Source: CAYLHF01 sp964383365
GTDB lineage: Bacteria > Bacteroidota > Rhodothermia > Rhodothermales > UBA10348
Assembly (NCBI GenBank): GCA_964383365.1
Contig: CAYLHF010000023.1
Location: 1 to 43,548 of the forward strand
Length of the DNA: 43,548 nucleotides
Direction: 5' to 3'
The translations under genes were made by a program, and so were the position numbers. Positions within the stretch are counted from its first letter, which is position 1; every line of letters starts with the position of its first letter. This document shows, piece by piece, positions 8,860 through 17,326 of the stretch. Below the pieces are notes generated by a model, which had not been told where the DNA came from, did no database searches, and was given only the letters and a program-made list of their open reading frames with translations.

Positions 8860-9918
8860 TTACGAAAAACGGTATTGATTCCGACGGAGTAAAACCAGGA
8901 AGAACGGAACACCGGCTATGGCCGTAACGATGCCGACGGGGAGCACTTGACCGGGTAGCACCGTTCGCCCGATAAGGTCGGCGACCGTCAGGAAGATGCC
9001 GCCGCCTACGAAACTAACGGGGAGGACGTACCGATGAGAAACGCCGACCAGAAAACGGGCGGTATGGGGCACAATGAGCCCTACAAATCCGATTGCCCCG
9101 GAAAAAGCGACGAGAACGCCGACGATAATAGCCGCCAGAAAAATCAGAACTCGTTTGATCGTTTCGACAGGAACACCGAGTGTCAGCGCAGGCTCTTCTC
9201 CGAGGAGTAGTGTGTCGAGATGACGAGATAGTACGAACAGGATGAGCAATCCGGTCGTCGATGCAGTTGCGGGAAAACTCACGTTCGACCACGAATAATG
9301 CGAGAGCGATCCGAGTAACCAGAATAACACGGCTCGTAGTTGGTTGGGATCGGAGGAGGCAAATGTAACGAGCGACGTAAGCGCGGCCATCAGAGAAGCC
9401 ATTGCGACGCCTGCCAGTAGTAGACGGGAGACGGATAATCCGTCTCTCGTCCGAGCCACCATATAGACAGCAACGATGGCGAAAAGGGCACCCAGAAAGG
9501 CTGCAATCGGAAGGCTCATCCACCCAGTCAGGAAGACGGGTAGAAAGCCCAAAAAATAGAGGGACGCTCCGGTCGAGGCTCCGCCGGAAATCCCGAGTAT
9601 GTACGGCTCGGCCAGTGGATTGCGTACGAGTGCCTGCATCGCAACACCGACGATGGAAAGTCCGCCACCCACGAAAAATGCAGCGAGGGCACGTGGAAGT
9701 CGACTCAGGACGACAATAACATAAATGGTATCGTTACCAGAACTCGGGGCAAATCCAATCGCCTGAACGATAGACTGCCAAACCTCGCCTATCCCGATAT
9801 GTACGGGTCCGAGTGATACTGCGAAAATGATGGAAATTGGGGCAAGAACCGAGAGCCCGGTCAGTGTCCAGGCATTCCTGGATCGCGGTGGTCGTACCTT
9901 CTCCTGTGCCCGGGACAT
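8860..9918 (-). CDS. FecCD/BtuC-type ABC transporter permease
   Basis: Inner-membrane permease for an iron-chelate or cobalamin importer. It is very hydrophobic, with about ten predicted membrane segments in 352 aa. It carries family landmarks: RLPRALAAFFVGGGLSIVG early on, NPLAEPYILG and the GASTGA loop, the cytoplasmic coupling region LGEEPALTLGVPV, and IGFVGLIVPHTAR near the C-terminus. ATG 9918 is preferred over GTG 9942. The binding-protein gene lies 55 bp upstream. The usual third gene, an ATPase of the FecE/BtuD type, is absent; the next gene is a polyprenyl synthase. Substrate cannot be assigned because no riboswitch or TonB receptor is beside it. Confidence 0.93.
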   Translation of the reverse strand: MSRAQEKVRPPRSRNAWTLTGLSVLAPISIIFAVSLGPVHIGIGEVWQSIVQAIGFAPSSGNDTIYVIVVLSRLPRALAAFFVGGGLSIVGVAMQALVRNPLAEPYILGISGGASTGASLYFLGFLPVFLTGWMSLPIAAFLGALFAIVAVYMVARTRDGLSVSRLLLAGVAMASLMAALTSLVTFASSDPNQLRAVLFWLLGSLSHYSWSNVSFPATASTTGLLILFVLSRHLDTLLLGEEPALTLGVPVETIKRVLIFLAAIIVGVLVAFSGAIGFVGLIVPHTARFLVGVSHRYVLPVSFVGGGIFLTVADLIGRTVLPGQVLPVGIVTAIAGVPFFLVLLRRNQYRFS

Positions 9919-9973
9919 AGTCACCTGTCTGGCTTCTCTCACTGAATAATGACGGCCGTTACGGGATACATAG

Positions 9974-10900
9974 TCACTGATTCCGTACCGATTGAAGTAT
10001 TTCGGCGATCCGATAGGCTCCGTCTACAACTCGGGGTCCGGCACGAAGCACGAGATCTGCGTCGATCGAATATACCCGATTTTGCCGTACGGCCGGTACC
10101 GATCTCCAGATAGGTCGGGCGTAACGTAAATCTTCCGCGTCATAATTTTCGCCAAACGTGCCGATTATTACTTCCGGTGCCTCCGAAAGCACAAATTCAT
10201 CACTCAGGACGGGATTAGACGTGGTCATGGAGCCCGAGATGCTCACTCCTCCGGCCAGTGTGATGAGTTCGTGTATGTAGCTGTCTTTTCCGAAAGAGTA
10301 CAATGTCTCATCTGAAATGAGAAAGAGGACTCGCGGTCTCCGTTCAATAGCGTCAGACGATAGCCGTAGGGAGTCGATTCGATGCTGCAGGGAGAATGCC
10401 ATTGAGTCCGATACGGCCGTTGTATGGAGTAGTATCCCTACCGTTCTGACCGACTTGACGATGTCCTCCAGCGTCCGTGTCTTAAGATAAAACACCTTCA
10501 GGTGGAGATCATTGAACGTATCCGCGTCGGTGGGACTGTTGACCTGGGTGGTTCCGAGAATCAAGTCCGGTCTGAGACTGACAATCACTTCGAAGTTTAC
10601 CGGAAGAGCGGAAAAACGAGGAATATGGTTGACTTCGGACGGATAGTCGTCGGCCGATGAGACACCGACCACCCGGTCGATTCCACCGGCAGCATAAACT
10701 ATTTCCGTAACGCTGGGCGCGATCGTAACGAGGCGTGTCGGAGGATCGTGGAAGTCGAACTTTCTACCAATCGCATCCGTGAATCCCGTATTCCCGCCAT
10801 CAATCGCCTGATCCCTGGTACATCCGCAGCAAACCGTCGCGAGAAGAAGAAAGAAAACCGAAATGAACGGGAGAGCGCCGGACCGAGACAAAGGGTTCAT
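9974..10900 (-). CDS. BtuF/FhuD-like periplasmic substrate-binding lipoprotein
   Basis: A 308-aa class III solute-binding protein that would deliver cobalamin or a ferric chelate to the permease encoded just downstream. The N-terminus from ATG 10900 is a lipoprotein signal ending in a Cys-rich lipobox (C24, C25, C27; C27 after Gly is the likely lipidation site). The mature part shows the family's RLVTIAPSVTEIVYAAGG opening, LRPDLILG in the middle, and two lobes joined by a long helix. An upstream in-frame start at 10939 would spoil the signal peptide. It diverges from the lipid-kinase gene with only 38 bp between starts, so its promoter probably lies inside that neighbour's first codons. Confidence 0.9.
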   Translation of the reverse strand: MNPLSRSGALPFISVFFLLLATVCCGCTRDQAIDGGNTGFTDAIGRKFDFHDPPTRLVTIAPSVTEIVYAAGGIDRVVGVSSADDYPSEVNHIPRFSALPVNFEVIVSLRPDLILGTTQVNSPTDADTFNDLHLKVFYLKTRTLEDIVKSVRTVGILLHTTAVSDSMAFSLQHRIDSLRLSSDAIERRPRVLFLISDETLYSFGKDSYIHELITLAGGVSISGSMTTSNPVLSDEFVLSEAPEVIIGTFGENYDAEDLRYARPIWRSVPAVRQNRVYSIDADLVLRAGPRVVDGAYRIAEILQSVRNQ

Positions 10901-10938
10901 AGTTGTTGAATCGTTTCGCGTCGTTGTATGTTCAGCCA

Positions 10939-11934
10939 ATGAAAGGTACGCGCCAGATCACAGCAATTCTCAATCCTCAGGCCAGCTCTGGCAGGACGCG
11001 TGGTCGTGAGAAAAAGGTGAGAGCGGCGCTGAACGCAGCGGGACTTGGGGACCAGATCATTCGTACGAAGCATCAGGGCCACGCAGTAGAGATCGCTCGC
11101 TCGGCCGCAGTCGAAAGTGATCTTGTCATCGCTGTCGGGGGAGATGGAACGGTGAACGAAGTGGCCAGGGGCATTATTGAGTCAGGATGTCAGCCTGCCT
11201 TCGGGATTATTCCGTCTGGAACCGGCAATGACTTCGCTCGCTTTATCGGCATGTCCATGGATATTGGTAGAGCGGTTTCCCAGATTGGATCCGGGGTGAT
11301 TACACGCGTCGACGCAGGCCGCGTAATCTGGAAAGAGCAGAAAGAATCTCTGACTCAGTTGGTCGAGCGGCAGAGCTATTTTGTGAATACCCTGGGCGCT
11401 GGGTTCGATGGTCACGCAGCTTTTCTGGCTCCGAAATATAAACACTTGCCGTTTCAAACCGGCTATCTGACAGCAATTCTCGTGGCCCTTAGAACGTGGG
11501 TATCGAGTGGGGCGACCATCTGGAATGATTCGACCGGACCCACGGCCATATTTTCGGGAAGACTATTTTTTGTGACAGTCGGAAATGCCCGCGATTCGGC
11601 CGGGGGGTATCGCATAAATCCTCGAGCGTCGATTGCCGACGGATTACTGGATGCGTGTATCGTGAGTGACGTGTCCATCTGGCGGGCAATTCGTCTGCTA
11701 CCGATGGCACGGCGGGGACGCCACCTGACCCAACCAGAGGTTGCATACCGTCAACTGTCCAGGATGAGGATCGAATCCGATCTGTCACTGCCTGTTCATG
11801 CCGATGGCGAACTGCTCTCCGAATGTGCCCGGTCGATTCGTGTTCAGGCCCTTCCAGGGGCCCTGAGGGTATGCGTACCGCGCGCCTCGGTCGGTCCAAT
11901 AAGAAATCTGAGTAGAAGAAATGGTGACGGGTAG
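10939..11934 (+). CDS. Diacylglycerol kinase/YegS/sphingosine kinase-family lipid kinase
   Basis: A 331-aa lipid kinase of the DagK catalytic family, acting on a lipid hydroxyl such as that of diacylglycerol. It has the NPxS/AG opening (LNPQASSG at 11-18), the nucleotide loop GGDGTVNE at 67-74, and PSGTGNDFA at 92-100, all diagnostic. A later LGAGFDG segment and a C-terminal beta domain with VHADGE complete the fold. Start ATG 10939 places the first strand (ITAILNP) directly after the N-terminus; an earlier in-frame start at 10903 adds unlikely residues. The deoC-like gene starts 44 bp downstream of its stop and may share the transcript. The lipid substrate cannot be told from sequence. Confidence 0.9.
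   Translation: MKGTRQITAILNPQASSGRTRGREKKVRAALNAAGLGDQIIRTKHQGHAVEIARSAAVESDLVIAVGGDGTVNEVARGIIESGCQPAFGIIPSGTGNDFARFIGMSMDIGRAVSQIGSGVITRVDAGRVIWKEQKESLTQLVERQSYFVNTLGAGFDGHAAFLAPKYKHLPFQTGYLTAILVALRTWVSSGATIWNDSTGPTAIFSGRLFFVTVGNARDSAGGYRINPRASIADGLLDACIVSDVSIWRAIRLLPMARRGRHLTQPEVAYRQLSRMRIESDLSLPVHADGELLSECARSIRVQALPGALRVCVPRASVGPIRNLSRRNGDG
10941..10948 (-). promoter_or_regulatory. Candidate -7 element for the binding-lipoprotein gene
   Basis: The minus strand reads TACCTTTC, a 7 of 8 match to TAnnTTTG, about 40 bases upstream of the ATG at 10900 and inside the first codons of the divergent lipid-kinase gene. It is weak evidence on its own, but the 38-bp divergent gap leaves little other room. 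Confidence 0.25.
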
Positions 11935-11978
11935 AACTGGTACAGAACGTTGCCGAAGTTTGGTGTATTTTGACTTGC

Positions 11979-12854
11979 ATGAGATCTGAAGAGAAAGAAC
12001 ACATCATCGCCAGATTGGAAGAACGATTCGCATCGTTGAAGCCACTGGCAGCGGGCGGCCCGGACCGGGTCCATCGGACACTCGATCAGATGGTAAACGC
12101 CGGAGCGTGCCGATTCGGTGTTGCTGCCGATCAACCCAATCGAGCAGGATTTTCTGCATGCGATCTGGCGCCTCCCCTTGCACGAATGATTGATCATACG
12201 GCGCTCAAGGCGGAGACCACGCAGGAGCAAATTCGGCAACTATGCAAGGACGCAGCTACCTATTGCTTCGCGTCCGTATGCGTGAATCCGTGCCACGTAA
12301 AACTGGCGGCTGAACTGCTCCGGGGATCTCCAGCAGCCGTCTGTACCGTCATTGGTTTTCCGCTCGGGTCGACCACGTCAGCAGTAAAAGCACTTGAGGC
12401 CGAAACGGCCGTATTTGACGGTGCGACCGAGGTCGACATGGTCATCAACGTCGGCATGCTGAAGAGCGGACAGCACGATTTTGTCGAGGCAGACATCCGA
12501 GGTGTGGTACAGGCAGGGAAGGCTGCCGGGGCTCGAGGCGGAGGAGTTATTGTAAAAGTAATTCTGGAAACGGCCCTACTGACGGATGAAGAGAAAGTAA
12601 TTGCGTCTGTGTTGGCGCAGAATGCCGGAGCCGACTTTGTGAAGACATCGACGGGATTTTCCAAAGGGGGGGCTACGGCTGCCGACGTAGCACTCATGCG
12701 GCAGGTAGTGGGTCCGGATATGGGCGTAAAGGCCTCGGGGGGCGTTCGTACCAAAGAAGACGCAGAGATGATGATCGCCAGTGGTGCCACACGTATCGGT
12801 GCCAGCGCGTCGGTGGCCATTGTCCAGGGGTTGAAAGGATCATCCGATTATTGA
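11979..12854 (+). CDS. deoC: Deoxyribose-phosphate aldolase
   Basis: Class I aldolase splitting 2-deoxyribose 5-phosphate into glyceraldehyde 3-phosphate and acetaldehyde in deoxynucleoside catabolism. Catalytic residues are visible: the EVDMVIN segment with Asp153, Lys193 in VKVILE, the Schiff-base Lys222 in VKTSTGF, and Lys251 in VKASGGVRT. It is 291 aa, longer than many DeoC proteins because of about 65 extra N-terminal residues before the conserved IDHT; this extension occurs in some family members. The start is ATG 11979; a TTG three codons earlier is possible. No nucleoside phosphorylase or phosphopentomutase gene is nearby. Confidence 0.94.
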   Translation: MRSEEKEHIIARLEERFASLKPLAAGGPDRVHRTLDQMVNAGACRFGVAADQPNRAGFSACDLAPPLARMIDHTALKAETTQEQIRQLCKDAATYCFASVCVNPCHVKLAAELLRGSPAAVCTVIGFPLGSTTSAVKALEAETAVFDGATEVDMVINVGMLKSGQHDFVEADIRGVVQAGKAAGARGGGVIVKVILETALLTDEEKVIASVLAQNAGADFVKTSTGFSKGGATAADVALMRQVVGPDMGVKASGGVRTKEDAEMMIASGATRIGASASVAIVQGLKGSSDY

Positions 12855-12886
12855 CAACGCGAGAACACCAGGCTGGATGTAATCCT

Positions 12887-13444
12887 ATGAATTCAGGTCG
12901 TGTGACAGCCCTGTTGTGTCTTGTACTCGCGTCGTGCGCGACGGGTGCAAACGTACGGGATGATCAGGATGCGTCACCGGAGGTTGAGGCCCCTGTCTCT
13001 CTGCGCGCGACGGAGACATTTGACCCCTCCCCGTATGAGGATTCTCCCGTTTTACTGGAAGCTGATGTTGCCCACGATGTACCGAGACTGCTCATGGAGA
13101 GCCGCGCCGATTCGGGAATCGTTCGGGTCATTGATGGTTTCCGGATTCAGATATTTCAGTCCCTCAATCGGGCCGAGGCAATCGAAGTGGAAGAAAAAGT
13201 CAGATTCTGGTGGCCGAATCGTCGGCCCGAACCCGATTCGATCCTGGTTGCCGACAGTCTTGGACTTCTTCCACCTCTTCCTGATCGATTGGGTATCTAC
13301 AACCTATACAAGCAACCCTATTATCGGGTCAGAATCGGTGATTTTGTCAATCGGGGTGTTGCCGAGCGCGTCCACGCACTCATACTCAGACGGTACCCGC
13401 GATCGCTCATCGTGCCGGACCAGATTATATTTGTCCGTAACTAG
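12887..13444 (+). CDS. SPOR-domain lipoprotein
   Basis: A 185-aa envelope protein. ATG 12887 opens a lipoprotein signal with lipobox LASC (Cys17). A low-complexity acidic linker follows, then a C-terminal SPOR-like domain from about residue 95 (VIDGFRIQIFQS ... YYRVRIGDFVNR ... RRYPRSLIVPD). SPOR domains bind septal, denuded peptidoglycan, so a cell-division or wall role is likely. The GFRIQIFQS and VRIGDF strands are the recognisable part. An in-frame TTG at 12851 would put extra polar residues before the signal and is less likely. It follows deoC by 32 bp and converges on ppgK. Confidence 0.8.
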   Translation: MNSGRVTALLCLVLASCATGANVRDDQDASPEVEAPVSLRATETFDPSPYEDSPVLLEADVAHDVPRLLMESRADSGIVRVIDGFRIQIFQSLNRAEAIEVEEKVRFWWPNRRPEPDSILVADSLGLLPPLPDRLGIYNLYKQPYYRVRIGDFVNRGVAERVHALILRRYPRSLIVPDQIIFVRN

Positions 13445-13462
13445 GCTCATTCGCCCAACACA

Positions 13463-13490
13463 AAACGTCTCGGACAGGATCTGTACGTTT
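13463..13490. terminator. Hairpin between convergent genes (possible bidirectional terminator)
   Basis: The arms AAACGT (13463-13468) and ACGTTT (13485-13490) enclose a second stem, ACAG-GAT-CTGT, with a short bulge on the left. The structure fills the 48 bp between the stops of the SPOR lipoprotein gene and ppgK. There is no long U-run, so termination is plausible from position more than from form. Confidence 0.4.
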
Positions 13491-13492
13491 GA

Positions 13493-14233
13493 TCAGTTCG
13501 GATCGGCAGCAAGTGCGGCACCGATTATTCCGGCTTCATTCTGCAGGTCCTCTGCTACAAGCACGGCGTGTGTATCAAGGAAACGCCAGTATTCGTCCAT
13601 CTTCTTTGGCCGACTCACGCCGCCTCCAATGATGATTACGTCTGGAGAAAACAAAAATTCGATTCGATTCAAATATTTCTGAAATCGGCCAGCCCATTCC
13701 TTCCACGTGAGTCCCTTCAGTTTTCTGATGCGATCAGAAGCATAGAGTTCGGCTGCGTTGCCCTTCAATTTGAGATGTCCCAGTTCCGTATTGGGTATCA
13801 GTACGCCATCGTAAAACATCGCCGAACCGATACCTGTCCCGACCGTGATAAACATGATCAGGCCCTGTCTGTTTTTTCCAGCACCGAATCGAACGCTTGC
13901 CAGACCCGCAGCATCCGCGTCGTTTAGCACCTTTACCGGATGTCCCGTGGCGTCCGAGAGCAAATCCTCAACTTTTGTATCGATCCAATATTTATGGATA
14001 TTGGCCGCCGTTCTGACGAGTCCGTGTTCGACGCGCGCCGGAACTGTGCAACCGATCAGTCCGGTCCAATCGAAATGTGCCCGAACTGCTTCCACGGTCT
14101 CAGCAACCGCTTCAGGAGTAGCAGGTTTGGGGGTAGGGATGCGAAACCGGTCCGTTTTCAATGTGCCGGATGAAAGATCGACCGGAGCACCTTTGACCCC
14201 TGATCCTCCGATGTCGATGCCGAGTATGTCCAA
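13493..14233 (-). CDS. ppgK: Polyphosphate-dependent glucokinase (ROK family)
   Basis: Phosphorylates glucose to glucose 6-phosphate, using polyphosphate (and often ATP) as donor. Its 246 aa match PpgK length. Motifs: IDIGGSG at 6-12, then KGAPVD and RIPTPKPATP, which are typical of PpgK rather than general ROK kinases; NDAD at 104-107 with the catalytic Asp; VGTGIGSA at 131-138; and ELGHL at 150-154. The start must be TTG 14233: reading upstream, CAG and AAT are followed by an in-frame TAG at 14240-14242, and the family begins at exactly this residue. It is divergent from pgm, the next step in glucose use, with 166 bp between them. Confidence 0.92.
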   Translation of the reverse strand: MDILGIDIGGSGVKGAPVDLSSGTLKTDRFRIPTPKPATPEAVAETVEAVRAHFDWTGLIGCTVPARVEHGLVRTAANIHKYWIDTKVEDLLSDATGHPVKVLNDADAAGLASVRFGAGKNRQGLIMFITVGTGIGSAMFYDGVLIPNTELGHLKLKGNAAELYASDRIRKLKGLTWKEWAGRFQKYLNRIEFLFSPDVIIIGGGVSRPKKMDEYWRFLDTHAVLVAEDLQNEAGIIGAALAADPN

Positions 14234-14240
14234 CTGATTC

Positions 14241-14248
14241 TAGATTTG
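14241..14248 (+). promoter_or_regulatory. Full TAnnTTTG match in the ppgK-pgm divergent region
   Basis: TAGATTTG on the plus strand fully matches the Bacteroidota -7 consensus. Transcription from here would give pgm a leader of roughly 145 bases. No -33 TTTG is seen at the usual distance, and the site overlaps the region just upstream of the ppgK start, so it may be chance. Confidence 0.25.
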
Positions 14249-14333
14249 AGCGCCGATGATTCCATTCAAATTAGCAATGACCCAACGAACGAGCAATTCG
14301 TGATGAACTCACCCAGGGAGATGATTGAAGGAT

Positions 14334-14341
14334 TATCTTTC
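14334..14341 (+). promoter_or_regulatory. Candidate -7 element for pgm
   Basis: TATCTTTC matches TAnnTTTG at 7 of 8 positions, about 60 bases upstream of the pgm ATG at 14400. The same TATCTT core precedes several other genes in this window. Confidence 0.3.
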
Positions 14342-14399
14342 CTGTCCTGTGTCTCGCGCAGGTCATAGGACCTACTCACCCTGTTCTGCACGTATCCTG

Positions 14400-16040
14400 A
14401 TGCATCCCCACCCGTTAGCCGGTCAGATCATTCCTGAAGAAAACCTGGTCGATGTGGCATCGATTATTGCTGCCTACTATGACTTCAATCCCGATGCCAG
14501 CCGCCTCGATCAATGTATCTCGTTCGGTACGTCGGGGCATCGCGGAAGAAGTCTCGATAGAAATTTCAATGAGTCCCATATTCTTGCGGTTACGCAGGCG
14601 GTGTGCGACGTCAGGAAAGACCTGGGTGTAGACGGTCCGGTCATGGTCGGGATGGATACACATGCACTCTCGGCCCCCGCACTGCGAACGGTGGTCGAGG
14701 TTCTGGCAGGGAACGGTATTACTGCCGTTTGCGACGAAAACAAAGATTTTACACCGACACCTGTAATCTCGCACGCCATTCTGAATTACAACGACGGTCG
14801 GAGCACCGGACTGGCAGACGGACTTATTCTTACTCCGTCGCACAATCCGCCCGACGACGGTGGTATTAAGTACAATCCTCCGAACGGCGGTCCCGCGGAC
14901 ACGGGTGTTACCACGGTAATTGAAAAACGCGCAAACGAAATTCTCAGACAGGGACACGAGGTGGGGCGTGTTCCCTTTGAGAAAGCCTGGAACTCCTCGG
15001 CCGTCACCAGGGTCGATTTCGCGGCGTCGTACATCGCCAGTCTGAATTCGGTGGTAAATCTCGAAGCCATTGCAGGAGAAAGAGTTCGGATGGCCGCAGA
15101 TCCGATGGGAGGGGCCGGACTTCATTACTGGGACAGGATAGCAGATGCATACGGGCTTGAACTGACCGTCTTAAATGCCTCCCTCGATCCGACGTTTTCG
15201 TTCATGCGAGTTGACAGGGATGGAAAAACGAGGATGGATTGTTCCAGCCCGTATGCGATGGCCGGATTGATTGAACGCGCGTCCAATTGCGATATCGCAT
15301 TCGGAAACGATCCGGACGCTGACCGCCATGGCATCGTAACGCCCTCGACCGGACTTCTCAATCCCAATCATTACCTGGCGGCAGCAATATTCTACCTGTT
15401 CCAGCACCGGCCTCTCTGGGCGGGCGGAATCTCGATCGGCAAGACCCTCGTTTCTTCGGATATGATTAACCGGGTGGCGGCATCCTTGAACCGATCCGTC
15501 GTTGAAGTGCCGGTTGGATTCAAGTGGTTTGTAGACGGCTTGATGGACGGAACACTGGGGTTCTGTGGGGAGGAGAGTGCCGGCGCAACGTTCCTGAAAA
15601 AGGATGGTCATGTCTGGTCTACAGACAAAGACGGAATAATCATGAATCTGCTCGCTGCGGAAATGCTTGCCGTCAGCGGGAAGGATCCCGGAGAGATCTA
15701 TGAGTCCCTGACGCGGACTCACGGTAGGCCCGTCTATGAGCGGATCGATGTGTCCGCTACCCGGGAGGAGAAGGCACGTCTGAAGTCTCTGGGAAAAGAA
15801 AATCTGGGGACGGATGCGATTGCCGGCGAACCGATCATTCGTAAACTCACAAAAGCACCCGGCAACGACAAGGACTTCGGGGGCTTGAAAGTGGAGACGG
15901 AGAACGGATGGTTCGCGGCTCGACCATCAGGTACCGAGAATTTGTACAAGATCTATGCTGAGAGTTTTCTGGGAGAGCAGCACCTTGAGTCGTTGCAGAC
16001 GGAAGCAATAGACCTTGTCCGCGCCGCAATCACGTCGTAA
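14400..16040 (+). CDS. pgm: Phosphoglucomutase, alpha-D-glucose phosphate-specific
   Basis: Interconverts glucose 6-phosphate and glucose 1-phosphate. From ATG 14400 it is 546 aa, the length I recall for E. coli Pgm, and it aligns by eye along its whole length. Landmarks: FGTSGHRG at 42-49, the phospho-serine loop TPSHNPPDDGG with Ser147, metal loop DPDADRHG, sugar-binding GEESAG, and phosphate-binding RPSGTE near the end. An upstream TTG at 14325 would add 25 residues with no counterpart in the family. Divergent transcription from ppgK links glucose phosphorylation to G1P supply for nucleotide sugars or glycogen. Confidence 0.96.
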   Translation: MHPHPLAGQIIPEENLVDVASIIAAYYDFNPDASRLDQCISFGTSGHRGRSLDRNFNESHILAVTQAVCDVRKDLGVDGPVMVGMDTHALSAPALRTVVEVLAGNGITAVCDENKDFTPTPVISHAILNYNDGRSTGLADGLILTPSHNPPDDGGIKYNPPNGGPADTGVTTVIEKRANEILRQGHEVGRVPFEKAWNSSAVTRVDFAASYIASLNSVVNLEAIAGERVRMAADPMGGAGLHYWDRIADAYGLELTVLNASLDPTFSFMRVDRDGKTRMDCSSPYAMAGLIERASNCDIAFGNDPDADRHGIVTPSTGLLNPNHYLAAAIFYLFQHRPLWAGGISIGKTLVSSDMINRVAASLNRSVVEVPVGFKWFVDGLMDGTLGFCGEESAGATFLKKDGHVWSTDKDGIIMNLLAAEMLAVSGKDPGEIYESLTRTHGRPVYERIDVSATREEKARLKSLGKENLGTDAIAGEPIIRKLTKAPGNDKDFGGLKVETENGWFAARPSGTENLYKIYAESFLGEQHLESLQTEAIDLVRAAITS

Positions 16041-16103
16041 CGCCCGACGGGTTCGGGAACCGACTACAGCGGTACGCGACTCAAGCGGGAATCGACCACG
16101 ATC

Positions 16104-17210
16104 CTACGAAGAAAATAATTTCCGACGGGCCAGATAAGCCTCTCTCACAATGCGAATGTCTTCCAGATAGGGACCCAGCTCCGGTATTCTCAGTGCCTGC
16201 GGTCCGTCCACGAGGGCGGTACTGGGTTCCGGGTGGAAATCGACGAGTACCATATTTGCACCGGCGATGATTCCCTGCGATGTAGCGTGCATGATGTCGG
16301 GAATCCGATCCTCTCCCGAGGCCCGCATCCCCACCGAGTGACTTGGATCTATGCATACCGGCATTCTCGTCAGGCGTTTGACCGTCGGTACCTGGGCAAA
16401 ATCTACGAGATTCCGATGCGGATCACCCATTCCTGACTTTACGCCTCGCAGTGCGAAGATAACGTTATGATTGCCTTCACTGGCCAAATATTCAGCGGCG
16501 TTCAACGATTCGTCCAACGTAATTCCAAATCCTCGTTTCAAGAGTGCCGGGTACTTCTGCTGGCGACCAATCGCTTTTAACAGCTCGAAATTCTGTGTAT
16601 TTCGTGTCCCTATCTGAAGCATGACTCCGGTCGGGTTGCCGGTCTCGTTGAGGACGGTGTCGATTTCCTCTATATGCGATTCATGGGTGACTTCCATCGC
16701 GATAACACGAATTCCGTACTTTCCTGCCAACTCGAATACATACGGGAGACAGGATTTGCCATGTCCCTGAAATGAGTACGGGCTGGTTCGGGGCTTGTAG
16801 GCTCCCATCCGGGTGCACTGCAGGCCATGTTCGCGCAGAGGTAACATCATCTCTTCAACATGAGCCGGAGTGTCTACGGCACAGAGTCCCGCGAATACGT
16901 GGAGAGAATCCTGGCTGAACCGAATGCCCTGATACTCGAAACCGTTCTCACGATCATCTTCGACATGACGGCCCAATATTCGGTAGGATTCGGAGACCTT
17001 GACGACCCGCTCGACTCCCGGAAGGCCGCGCATGAGGCGAAGAGAAAGTGATTGCGTGCTTCCCAGTAGATAAACTTCTGTCAGCAACTGATGTTGTCCC
17101 TGGATGTCGTGCATTCGATAACTGATATCCGGAAGCGCGTCCAGATATCGAAGCAATTGTTGATGCCGGGTGGAGGATTTGTCGGTATTTGGCTTTAATA
17201 CAAGAATCAC
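16104..17210 (-). CDS. aroF: 3-deoxy-7-phosphoheptulonate (DAHP) synthase, type I-beta, divergent
   Basis: First enzyme of the shikimate pathway, joining phosphoenolpyruvate and erythrose 4-phosphate. Residues 1-85 resemble the N-terminal ferredoxin-like regulatory domain of Thermotoga-type enzymes (MILVLKP start). The barrel follows with KPRTSPYSFQG at 139-149, KRGFGITLDE, and DPSH at 288-291. Several usually fixed positions differ: AGPCSVE reads AGLCAVD (C110 kept), ARNMQN reads TRNTQN, and the metal-ligand segment usually written EVHP reads DFHP (D324). The start is GTG 17210. It may be a working paralogue, a changed specificity, or a lineage variant. It converges on pgm with 63 bp between. 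Confidence 0.85.
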   Translation of the reverse strand: MILVLKPNTDKSSTRHQQLLRYLDALPDISYRMHDIQGQHQLLTEVYLLGSTQSLSLRLMRGLPGVERVVKVSESYRILGRHVEDDRENGFEYQGIRFSQDSLHVFAGLCAVDTPAHVEEMMLPLREHGLQCTRMGAYKPRTSPYSFQGHGKSCLPYVFELAGKYGIRVIAMEVTHESHIEEIDTVLNETGNPTGVMLQIGTRNTQNFELLKAIGRQQKYPALLKRGFGITLDESLNAAEYLASEGNHNVIFALRGVKSGMGDPHRNLVDFAQVPTVKRLTRMPVCIDPSHSVGMRASGEDRIPDIMHATSQGIIAGANMVLVDFHPEPSTALVDGPQALRIPELGPYLEDIRIVREAYLARRKLFSS

Positions 17211-17267
17211 GGGTCTGGACAGCGCCTAAGAACGGCTTTTTGGTTGGATATATGGGGCAATTGCGCC

Positions 17268-17275
17268 CGAAGATA
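17268..17275 (-). promoter_or_regulatory. Candidate -7 element for the DAHP synthase gene
   Basis: The minus strand reads TATCTTCG, a 7 of 8 match to TAnnTTTG, about 58 bases upstream of the GTG at 17210. The 10-mer CGAAGATAGG containing it recurs upstream of tdh at 27578. An imperfect palindrome GGGGCAATTGCGCCC lies in the leader at 17254-17268 and could be an operator. Confidence 0.3.
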
Positions 17276-17296
17276 GGACTCTCCGCAACGGATGAC

Positions 17297-17326
17297 ACGA
17301 AGCATTAAGACCGATGCTTCGTTTTT
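17297..17326 (+). terminator. Strong hairpin plus U-run upstream of the giant surface-protein gene
   Basis: A perfect 9-bp stem, ACGAAGCAT (17297-17305) and ATGCTTCGT (17314-17322), with an 8-base loop, is followed by TTTTT then A: the form of an intrinsic terminator on the plus strand. No plus-strand gene ends nearby; the last one stops at 16040 and the gene before the hairpin reads the other way. It could be a leader attenuator for the gene at 17499 or the end of a short noncoding transcript from about 17211 on. Confidence 0.6.

Noticed and set aside
10901..10938. Cobalamin riboswitch before the binding lipoprotein
   Set aside because: Only 38 bp separate the divergent starts and no B12-box-like sequence is seen.
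16041..16103. Terminator between pgm and the DAHP synthase gene
   Set aside because: Only a 4-5 bp GGTTC/GAACC stem is present, too short to support a call.
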